Of a stretch of 37,011 nt of DNA, positions 25,025 to 33,633 are shown one piece after another (position 1 is the stretch's first letter; the number at the start of each line of letters is the position of its first letter). The notes under the pieces are model-generated. The model saw only the letters and a program-made list of their open reading frames with translations, ran no database searches and was not told where the DNA came from. The stretch lies in contig JASGFB010000037.1 of the NCBI GenBank assembly GCA_047605765.1, positions 1 to 37,011 of the forward strand, read 5' to 3'. A program made the position numbers and the translations under genes. Source of the stretch: JBGVSA01 sp047605765. Its GTDB lineage: Bacteria; Pseudomonadota; Gammaproteobacteria; Burkholderiales; Rhodocyclaceae.

Positions 25025-25970
25025 CGGCGACCTCCCGCGCTTGCAAGGCCTGCGTCACGGCTTCGGCGATCACAGCACTGACGCGTGTGTTGGATTCTTC
25101 GGTGACACCCGCCACGTGCGGGGTCAGGATGAGGTTGGGCGCGCCGGCCAAGGGCGACCCCGACGGCAGCGGCTCGTGCTCGAAGACGTCGACCGCCGCG
25201 CCCGCCAGTTGCCCCCGCACGAGGGCATCGGCCAGTGCCGTTTCGTCCACGATGCCACCCCGTGCCGTGTTGATCAGCACCGCGCGCGCCTTGATCCGGG
25301 CCAGGCGGGCCGCATCCAGCAGGCCCCGCGTCGTCGGCAGCAGCGGCAGGTGCAAGCTGATGACATCCGATTCGGCCAGCAGCGCCTCCAACGTGACCGG
25401 CCGCACGGCCTCGGCCTGCCACACCGGGTCGTCAACGGGCCGATGCGGGTCATGTGCCACCACGTGCATGCCAAGGGCCTGCGCCAGACGCGCGACGCGC
25501 TGCCCGATGTCACCGAAACCGATCAGCCCCACTTGCTTGCCGGCCGCTTCACGGCCACCCGACAGGCGTGTTCGCGGCCACTGGCCGGCGGCCACCTCGT
25601 GGGTGGACAGCAGGCTGCCGCGCAGCAGCACCAGCGCGGTAGCGATGACGTACTCGGCCACGCTGTCGGCATTGGCGCCAGTGGCCGGAATCACCTCGAT
25701 GCCGCGCCGGTGAGCGGCGTCAACGTCGATGTTGTCGAGGCCGACGCCCAGGCGCCCGATGACAGCGCCATCGTGCAGCGCGTCCAGCAACGCACCGCGC
25801 ACCTGCGTGCGATTGCGCACGATCAGTGCATCGGCCTGGCGCGCAGCGGCCAGCAATTCGGCCGGTTGATCGACCAGCGTCGGCGCGTAGTGCACATCGA
25901 AGAGGGAAGCCAGACGCGCCACGGCGGGCGCGTCCATGAATTCACTGATGACAATGGTATGGCGGGTCAT
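25011..25970 (-). CDS. slcC: Probable (S)-sulfolactate dehydrogenase, D-2-hydroxyacid dehydrogenase family
   Basis: The 319-residue protein is a SerA-like D-isomer-specific 2-hydroxyacid dehydrogenase. It begins MTRHTIVISEFMDAPAV and has GRLGVGLDNID (72-82), the NAD motif GFGDIG (151-156) with D174, and the catalytic residues R237 (NTARGG), E266 (FEHEP) and H285 (TPHVAG). SlcC oxidises (S)-sulfolactate to 3-sulfopyruvate with NAD+. I start at the ATG at 25970; a GTG at 26000 has no ribosome-binding site. It is the first gene of a two-gene unit with comC, preceded by the promoter at 26025-26053. A phosphoglycerate dehydrogenase role is unlikely because the C-terminal ACT domain is absent. Confidence 0.72.
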   Translation of the reverse strand: MTRHTIVISEFMDAPAVARLASLFDVHYAPTLVDQPAELLAAARQADALIVRNRTQVRGALLDALHDGAVIGRLGVGLDNIDVDAAHRRGIEVIPATGANADSVAEYVIATALVLLRGSLLSTHEVAAGQWPRTRLSGGREAAGKQVGLIGFGDIGQRVARLAQALGMHVVAHDPHRPVDDPVWQAEAVRPVTLEALLAESDVISLHLPLLPTTRGLLDAARLARIKARAVLINTARGGIVDETALADALVRGQLAGAAVDVFEHEPLPSGSPLAGAPNLILTPHVAGVTEESNTRVSAVIAEAVTQALQAREVADGLR

Positions 25971-26024
25971 GGCTCGGATCGCGTTCAGGAACGGCGCCAC
26001 CGGCTGGCGGCACCCGGTCCGCCG

Positions 26025-26053
26025 AGCATAGATCGGGCCACAAGCCCGGCCAA
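26025..26053 (-). promoter_or_regulatory. Sigma-70-type promoter for slcC-comC with embedded dyad
   Basis: On the minus strand TTGGCC (26053-26048) and TATGCT (26030-26025) are 17 bases apart, each 4/6 to consensus. The spacer contains CGGGC-TTGTG-GCCCG (26048-26034), a dyad placed where a repressor would cover the promoter. This would let slcC-comC be controlled separately from the upstream thioredoxin-domain gene. Confidence 0.45.
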
Positions 26054-26105
26054 CGATGATTTCCTGATTTGTTTTGCCGCTTTTCTGCAGCGGCCCGAGC
26101 GGGCC

Positions 26106-28136
26106 TCAGGAGGGGCTGTCGAGACTGCGCATCAACGCCGGCAAGTCGTACGCCGGGGGCAGGCACGCGCTGCCGGTGCATACCCAGGCGCCGCCCCCGG
26201 CGGGCTTGTCGAGCGCAGCAGGCAGATCGGGCACGCCGTCGGGCACGACGATCGCATACTCGTGGACGCGCGCGCGCTCGGCGATCGCCAAAGCCCATGG
26301 AGCCATGGCGGCCGGCTGGCCCCGCAACACCACCAGAGTCGGCGGCGCAAGGTGTTCGCGCAGGGCCAGGAGCATGCTGCTGTAGCCGCGCGGATTGGCG
26401 GCCATGGACGGATAGAACACTTGCAGCGCACGCGCGGCGGCATCGAGATAGCGCGGCTCGCCCACCAGATGCCCGAGCCGTTGCAAGGCATAGGCGGCCA
26501 TGCCATTGCCGGACGGCATGGCGTTGTCATGACCCGGCTTGGGACGCAGGATCAATTGCTCGTGATCGTGGCGCGTGAAATGGAAACCCCCGCGCTCCCG
26601 GTCTTCGAAGTCTTCCAGCAAGGCATCGGCCAGCACGCAGGCAAAGCGCAGGTCCTGCGGGCGGAAAGCGGCCGTCATGAGGGTCAGCGCCGCATGCAGC
26701 AGATAGGCGTGATCGTCGACGTAGGCGTTCAGGTGCGCCTGCCCGTTCCTGCTGGTGGCGAGCAGGCGCCCGTCACGCCACAGCGTCTGGCGCACGCAGT
26801 CCATCGCGCGCTGCGCCGACGCCAGCCATGGCGGTGCCCGCATGACGGTGGCGGCACGTGCCATGCCGGCGATCATGAGGCCGTTCCAGCTGGCCAGGAT
26901 CTTGTCGTCGCGGGCGGGCGCCACGCGTTGCTGGCGGCTGTTGAGCAACACCAGGCGGGCGGCATCGAGGCGGCGGCGCGCAGCGGCTTCGCTCAGCCCC
27001 AGACGGGCCGCCACGTCGGCCAATGGGCGCGCCACGTAGAGATGCCAGGCGGCATCGTCGAAGTTCGCCCGGCTATCGAGCCCGAAGTGCTCCATGAACA
27101 CGGCGCGGGTGGTCTCGTCCGGTAACAGACGCGCGATCTCGTCGCGCTGCCACACGTAGTAGCGCCCCTCCTCGCCCTCGGAATCGGCATCGAAGGCCGC
27201 GTAATAGCCGCCCTGCGGTGATTGCATGTCGCGCACCACCCATTGCGCCGTATCGGTCAGCACGCGCGCGAACAGATCGTCGCGGGTGACGGCGTAGGCA
27301 TCGGCGTACAGTTCCAGCAATGCGCCGTTGTCATAGAGCATTTTTTCGAAATGCGGAATGTTCCAGCGCTCATCGACGCTATAGCGCGCGAAGCCGCCGC
27401 CGAGCTGATCGTACAGCCCGCCCTCGGCCATGCGGCGCAGGCTCAGCAGCCAGGCGTGGCGGGCATCCGCGTCGCCCCCATCGGCGGCCTCGCGCAGCAG
27501 AGCCAGATCGGACGGGTGCGGAAACTTCGGCGCGCCGCCAAAGCCGCCATTCTTGCTGTCGAAGGTGGCCAGCAGCTCGCGGATGCCCTGGGCAATGGGC
27601 ACGCTCGCCAGCGCCGCGGGCGCAGCGGTGTGCGGCAGGGTGCGCTGCAGGGCCACACGCATGCTGTCGTTCTGGGTGGCGATGGCGACGCGTTGCGTGC
27701 GATAGGCGTCGGCCACGCGTTCGAGCAGATCACCGAAGCCGGGCAAGCCGGCGCGCGCACGGCGCGGGAAATAGGTGCCGCCGAAATACGGCGTGCCATC
27801 GGGGGTGAGGAACATCGTCAGCGGCCACCCGCCTCCCCGCTGCGTCAACATCTGATGCGCCGCCTGGTAGATCTGATCGATATCGGGGCGCTCTTCGCGA
27901 TCGACCTTGATGTTGATGAAATGCGCGTTCATCACGGCCGCCACCTCGGCATCCTCGAAGCACTCGTGGGCCATGACGTGGCACCAGTGGCAAGCCGAGT
28001 ATCCCACCGACAGCAGGATCGGCTTGTCCTGCGCGCGCGCGGCGGCCAGGGCCGCCTCGCCCCAAGGCCACCAGTCGACCGGGTTGTCGACGTGCTGCAG
28101 CAGATACGGCGAGGTCTCGTGCGCAAGACGATTCAT
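26106..28136 (-). CDS. DUF255/YyaL-family thioredoxin-domain protein
   Basis: The 676-residue protein opens with the family start MNRLAHETSPYLLQHVDNPV. The N-terminal thioredoxin-like domain (about 1-165) carries SACHWCH (47-53, two cysteines separated by His-Trp). A large six-hairpin-glycosidase-like domain follows (about 190-560), with LYDQLGGGFARYSVDERWNIPHFEKMLYDN pieces conserved in YyaL/spermatogenesis-associated-protein-20 homologues. The biochemical role of the family is not established; it may act on disulfides or sugars. I chose the ATG at 28136 because the upstream extension to 28175 is not family-like. It ends 135 bases before slcC on the same strand. Confidence 0.85.
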   Translation of the reverse strand: MNRLAHETSPYLLQHVDNPVDWWPWGEAALAAARAQDKPILLSVGYSACHWCHVMAHECFEDAEVAAVMNAHFINIKVDREERPDIDQIYQAAHQMLTQRGGGWPLTMFLTPDGTPYFGGTYFPRRARAGLPGFGDLLERVADAYRTQRVAIATQNDSMRVALQRTLPHTAAPAALASVPIAQGIRELLATFDSKNGGFGGAPKFPHPSDLALLREAADGGDADARHAWLLSLRRMAEGGLYDQLGGGFARYSVDERWNIPHFEKMLYDNGALLELYADAYAVTRDDLFARVLTDTAQWVVRDMQSPQGGYYAAFDADSEGEEGRYYVWQRDEIARLLPDETTRAVFMEHFGLDSRANFDDAAWHLYVARPLADVAARLGLSEAAARRRLDAARLVLLNSRQQRVAPARDDKILASWNGLMIAGMARAATVMRAPPWLASAQRAMDCVRQTLWRDGRLLATSRNGQAHLNAYVDDHAYLLHAALTLMTAAFRPQDLRFACVLADALLEDFEDRERGGFHFTRHDHEQLILRPKPGHDNAMPSGNGMAAYALQRLGHLVGEPRYLDAAARALQVFYPSMAANPRGYSSMLLALREHLAPPTLVVLRGQPAAMAPWALAIAERARVHEYAIVVPDGVPDLPAALDKPAGGGAWVCTGSACLPPAYDLPALMRSLDSPS

Positions 28137-28256
28137 GGCGGCAGGATCCGTAGAAAAGCCGGTGCGGATGCACACTGGCTAGACTACCGTTTGGAGCCTG
28201 GCATGCGCGGCGAATTCCCCGCCAAAACGGGCAGGCACGACTTAAGGGCAGCGCCC

Positions 28257-28667
28257 TCAGTCCACCGCCAGCGCGAGTTCGGCCAGCCGCCGGTGGACGG
28301 CGTGCGTGGCATGCGGCAGCAGCCCGGTCAGATCGGCCAGGTCGAAACGCTGCGGATCGATCTCCTTGCCATTGGCGAATGCCAAGGTCAGGCAGCCGGG
28401 GCTTTGGCGCGTCATGCCCAGCATCAGCAGCACCGGCAGCGGGTTGCCGATGCGCGGCGCCGAACCGCGCAGGTTGTCCTCCGCCAGGACGAAGAACGGC
28501 TGCGGGGTGCTGTGGTGGCGAACGGTCCAGATACGTTCGCGATCATCGATGCGAACGACGAATTCGGTGGCCGTGCGCCAGCGCGCGATGACACGCTCGG
28601 CAACGGCGATCAGGTCCTGCCAGGGCAGGGAACTGCGCCACATGAAAGTTTCGAGGCCTTGAGACAT
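28257..28667 (-). CDS. Small conserved-looking protein of unknown function
   Basis: The 136-residue soluble protein has no signal or membrane segment. It contains ETFMWRSSLPWQDLIAVAERV near the start, a central DRERIWTVRHHSTPQPFFVL and an acidic/leucine-rich end. The charge pattern, codon use and lack of an alternative frame suggest a real gene. I recognise no domain. It lies between pyrF and the YyaL-type gene on the same strand, 138 bases after pyrF. No ribosome-binding site is obvious at 28667. Confidence 0.6.
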   Translation of the reverse strand: MSQGLETFMWRSSLPWQDLIAVAERVIARWRTATEFVVRIDDRERIWTVRHHSTPQPFFVLAEDNLRGSAPRIGNPLPVLLMLGMTRQSPGCLTLAFANGKEIDPQRFDLADLTGLLPHATHAVHRRLAELALAVD

Positions 28668-28708
28668 CGTCGGAGTCGGGTGTTGGGGGAAAGCGCCATG
28701 GCACTGGG

Positions 28709-28807
28709 GGCGACACCGCCTTAACGGTGCCGCCCGCCGCGAACTGAAGCGTGGAGCCGGTCTTGGGGATATGCCGCAAAACAGTTTTGCGATTTGCCCC
28801 TTTTTTT
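28709..28807. other. Two hairpins between pyrF and the unknown gene
   Basis: CGCAAAA (28775-28781), CAG, TTTTGCG (28785-28791) is a perfect seven-base stem about 15 bases past the pyrF stop. GGCGACACCG (28709-28718) pairs with CGGTGCCGCC (28725-28734) with one mismatch. A seven-T run overlaps the end of pyrF (28801-28807). The first hairpin may weakly terminate pyrF. Confidence 0.45.
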
Positions 28808-29624
28808 ATGCGCGGTACTTGTTGATGGCGTCCCGCGTTGCCTGGGCGGCCAGGCGCGCAGCGGCGGCAAAATCCTCGCCCCGACCGGCGTACAGGATGG
28901 CGCGTGAGGAATTGATCATCAAACCGGCGCCCGCCGCCGTGCGGCCCGCCGTCACCGTGGCCTGCACATCGCCGCCCTGGGCACCGACACCCGGCACCAG
29001 CAGCGGCATGTCGCCGACGATGGCGCGCACGTCTGCCAGTTCCTGCGGGAACGTCGCCCCCACCACCAACGCGCATTGCCCCTTGGCATTCCATTGGGTG
29101 GCGACCATGCGTGCCACATGTTGGTAGAGCTTGCCGCCCGCCGCCAGATCGAGATTCTGCAAATCCGACCCGCCGGCGTTGCTGGTCCGGCACAGCACGA
29201 TGAGACCGCGATCTTCGTACGCCAGGTAGGGCTCGACCGAATCGAACCCCATGTAGGGGTTCACGGTGAGCGCGTCGGCCTGGAAACGCTCGAAGGCTTC
29301 GCGCGCGTATTGCGTCGCGGTCGCGCCGATGTCGCCGCGCTTGGCATCGAGAATGACGGGGATATCCGGATAAGTGCGATGGATATACGCCATCAGCGCC
29401 TGCAACTGATCTTCGGCGGCGGCGCCGGCGAAATAGGCAATCTGCGGCTTGAAGGCGCATACCAGATCGGCGGTGGCGTCGACGATGTCCTTGCAGAACT
29501 GGTAGGTGGCGTCGGGCTGGCCACGCAGGTGATCGGGCAGCTTCGCTTCATCCGGATCGAGCCCCACGCACAGCAGTGAGTCGTTGCGCTGCCAGGCGGC
29601 GGTGAGCCTGTCGGTGAAAGTCAT
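28806..29624 (-). CDS. pyrF: Orotidine-5'-phosphate decarboxylase, type 2
   Basis: The 272-residue enzyme makes UMP from OMP in the last step of de novo pyrimidine synthesis. The catalytic DAKRGDIGAT motif (93-102) holds D93, K95 and D98. LLCVGLDPDEAKLP marks the start, NPYMGFDSVEPYL the middle and LLVPGVGAQGGD the phosphate loop. The length fits the longer type-2 PyrF rather than the 230-240-residue enteric form. I start at 29624, with GAGGA six bases upstream; the frame extends to 29699 but without family similarity. It follows priA by 99 bases. Confidence 0.93.
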   Translation of the reverse strand: MTFTDRLTAAWQRNDSLLCVGLDPDEAKLPDHLRGQPDATYQFCKDIVDATADLVCAFKPQIAYFAGAAAEDQLQALMAYIHRTYPDIPVILDAKRGDIGATATQYAREAFERFQADALTVNPYMGFDSVEPYLAYEDRGLIVLCRTSNAGGSDLQNLDLAAGGKLYQHVARMVATQWNAKGQCALVVGATFPQELADVRAIVGDMPLLVPGVGAQGGDVQATVTAGRTAAGAGLMINSSRAILYAGRGEDFAAAARLAAQATRDAINKYRA

Positions 29625-29723
29625 GGCGAGTCCTCGTGAAAGCGAAATAAATGTGAAAAAGCGTGCACGGCCGCCATGGTAATGGCTGTGGCGGCGCATC
29701 GCACGGGCAGGTCGTCGTCCGGC

Positions 29724-31889
<2,166 letters not shown>

Positions 31890-31931
31890 GGCAGGGCGTA
31901 CTGTTTGTTTTTGTATATCGATCAATAAGTT

Positions 31932-31949
31932 ACTTCACAGACGTGAAGT
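31932..31949. repeat. Perfect inverted repeat upstream of priA
   Basis: ACTTCAC (31932-31938), AGAC and GTGAAGT (31943-31949) form a seven-base dyad 43 bases before the chosen priA start and just before the alternative TTG. It could be an operator in the priA promoter or a leader hairpin. Confidence 0.55.
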
Positions 31950-32013
31950 CATTTAGCGCAATTAGCGGGCAAGCCTTTGGTGTGGCGGGCATTCGGTTTT
32001 TTCCACGGCAGCC

Positions 32014-32022
32014 TGTGGATAA
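32014..32022 (-). promoter_or_regulatory. DnaA box (perfect consensus)
   Basis: The plus-strand TGTGGATAA reads TTATCCACA on the minus strand, the high-affinity DnaA box sequence. TTTTCCACG at 31999-32007 faces it six bases away, so the two could also form a small stem. Confidence 0.7.
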
Positions 32023-32119
32023 AAATGTGAGTAGGGTTCGAACAAAGCCTGCGCTCGTGGCCCTTGCTTAAGCTTGGTTTTTCATGCTAAGCGCGCCACC
32101 ACCCGCAAAATTATCGTTA

Positions 32120-32166
32120 TTTCAATGACTTAACACCATAACAATCATTGATGCAGGTCATTGAAA
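32120..32166. repeat. Ten-base inverted repeat with repeated TCATTGA motifs
   Basis: TTTCAATGAC (32120-32129) and GTCATTGAAA (32157-32166) are perfect inverted copies with a 27-base spacer. The 7-mer TCATTGA occurs at 32145-32151 and 32158-32164, and inverted at 32122-32128. The layout resembles a binding array or cruciform within the AT-rich part of the gap. Confidence 0.6.
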
Positions 32167-32192
32167 AGGGCGCTTATCAGCCCCCGCCTGCT

Positions 32193-32201
32193 TGTGCATA
32201 A
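32193..32201 (-). promoter_or_regulatory. DnaA box (TTATGCACA type)
   Basis: The plus-strand TGTGCATAA reads TTATGCACA, a full match to TTATNCACA. It has the same orientation as the box at 32014 and lies on the other side of the AT-rich segment. Confidence 0.6.
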
Positions 32202-32371
32202 GTCATCGCCTGTCGGTGCCCGACCCCATTGGATTATTCACTTTGCATAGCCCGGAGAGCCGCATGCGGACGGCCTGTGCATAGTGGCCAGATGTAAAAA
32301 ATGTGTAACGTACCCACTCTGCGGGCACGTTCGTCGCGCAGGAGGCCAAATGCCCCCGGCTTTCGTGCTTG

Positions 32372-33487
32372 TCAATGGCTGTTGCCATCCCAGACTTCGT
32401 CACCGGCACCGTCCGGCGCGCGCACGCTTTCGCGCACCTCGCGGCTATAGCTGTGCACCGTATCGACCAGCACACGAACGTTGTCGTGCGGCGTGTACTG
32501 CGAGATCCCGTGCCCCAGATTGAAGACATGCCCATTGAACGGACCATAGTCGTCCAGCACCCGGCGCGCCTCGGCGGCCACGGTCTCCGGGCGACCGAGC
32601 AGGATGCTGGGGTCGAGATTGCCCTGCAGGGCGACCTGTTCGCCGACGCGGGCACGCGCCACGCCGATATCGGTCGTCCAATCCAGGCCGAGGGCGTCAC
32701 AGCCTGTCACCGCCAGGTCTTCGATCCATTGGCCGCCGCCCTTGGTGAACAGGATCACCGGAACATCTTCGCCGTCGTGGCGGCGCGTCAGACCATCGAC
32801 GATCTGCTGCATGTAGTACAGGGAGAATTCGCGATAGGCCGCGGGCGACAGCACGCCGCCCCAGGAGTCGAACACCATCACCGCCTGCGCCCCCTGCTCG
32901 ATCTGGGTGTTGAGATACGCCGTCACCGTGCGGGCGTTCACATCCAGGATGTGGTGCAGCAATTCGGGGCGCGTGTACATCAGCGTCTTGATGTGCCGAA
33001 AATCGCTGCTGGCGCCCCCTTCGACCATATAGCAGGCGAGCGTGAACGGGCTGCCGGCAAAGCCGATCAACGGCACCGAATCCTTCAGCGCACGGCGGAT
33101 TTCCGCCACCGCATCGAACACGTAGCGCAGCGATTCCATCGGCGGCACCGCCAGGGCTTCGATGGCGGCCGCCTCACGCAGCGGGCGGGCAAAGCGCGGC
33201 CCTTCGCCTTCGACGAACGACAGGCCCAGGCCCATGGCGTCCGGCACCGTCAGGATGTCGGAAAACAGAATGGCGGCGTCCAGCGCATAGCGGTCCAGCG
33301 GCTGCAGGGTCACTTCGCAGGCCAGCGAAGGCGACCGGCACAGATCCATGAAACTGCCGGCGCGCTCACGCGTGGCGCGGTATTCGGGCAGGTAGCGGCC
33401 AGCCTGACGCATCAGCCACACGGGCGTGTAATCGGTCGGCTCGCGCAGCAGGGCACGCAGCAAAGTATCGTTGTGCGGACGGGACAT
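32372..33487 (-). CDS. hemE: Uroporphyrinogen decarboxylase
   Basis: The 371-residue enzyme removes four carboxyl groups from uroporphyrinogen III in haem synthesis. Signature residues are present: WLMRQAGRYLPEY (24-36, with R27 and R31), the catalytic aspartate D77 (LFSDIL), Y153 (ACYMVEGG), D207-S208 (VFDSWGG) and H326 (NLGHGISQ). The length is normal. GAAGG precedes the ATG at 33487. It is divergent from ubiB and upstream of the DnaA-box region on its strand. Confidence 0.96.
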   Translation of the reverse strand: MSRPHNDTLLRALLREPTDYTPVWLMRQAGRYLPEYRATRERAGSFMDLCRSPSLACEVTLQPLDRYALDAAILFSDILTVPDAMGLGLSFVEGEGPRFARPLREAAAIEALAVPPMESLRYVFDAVAEIRRALKDSVPLIGFAGSPFTLACYMVEGGASSDFRHIKTLMYTRPELLHHILDVNARTVTAYLNTQIEQGAQAVMVFDSWGGVLSPAAYREFSLYYMQQIVDGLTRRHDGEDVPVILFTKGGGQWIEDLAVTGCDALGLDWTTDIGVARARVGEQVALQGNLDPSILLGRPETVAAEARRVLDDYGPFNGHVFNLGHGISQYTPHDNVRVLVDTVHSYSREVRESVRAPDGAGDEVWDGNSH

Positions 33488-33633
33488 GGAAGTCGACCTT
33501 CAGACGAATGGAAAGGTGGGCGATTGTACCGCGACGCCGCAGCGCCCCCGGCGCGGCACACGCGTGCGGGCTGGGACCGCACCGTGCCTTTCGGTTAACA
33601 TCGCACCTTTACTGCCTGGAGCCCCCTCGCGCC
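33488..33633. promoter_or_regulatory. hemE-ubiB divergent intergenic region
   Basis: The 146-base gap must hold promoters for both genes. TTGTAC (33522-33527) and TTAACA (33595-33600) are the most promoter-like pieces, but no -35/-10 pair with good spacing stands out. No operator is recognised. Confidence 0.3.

Larger units (their letters stand above)
31890..32371. other. priA-hemE intergenic region: candidate replication-origin-like or DnaA-binding locus
   Basis: This is 482 bases without a gene, distinctly AT-rich against the surroundings. Two sites match the DnaA box TTATNCACA fully: TGTGGATAA at 32014-32022 and TGTGCATAA at 32193-32201, both minus-strand. Two more have one mismatch: TTATTCACT (32234-32242) and TGTGCATAG (32276-32284). 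TTTTCCACG (31999-32007) is a weaker inverted partner of the first. An AT-rich segment (32105-32153) lies between the boxes and contains an IHF-like CAATCATTGATG (32142-32153), one base from consensus. A long inverted repeat and TCATTGA copies are listed separately. Origin function is unproven. Confidence 0.5.

Noticed and set aside
26092..26105. GGCCCGAGCGGGCC hairpin between slcC and the YyaL gene as a firm terminator.
   Set aside because: The five-to-six-base stem touches the YyaL stop codon and lacks a T-run, so evidence for termination is too weak for a feature.
32035..32043. GGTTCGAAC, resembling the T-loop of a tRNA.
   Set aside because: No acceptor stem, anticodon arm or D-arm can be folded around it; it is a chance palindrome.
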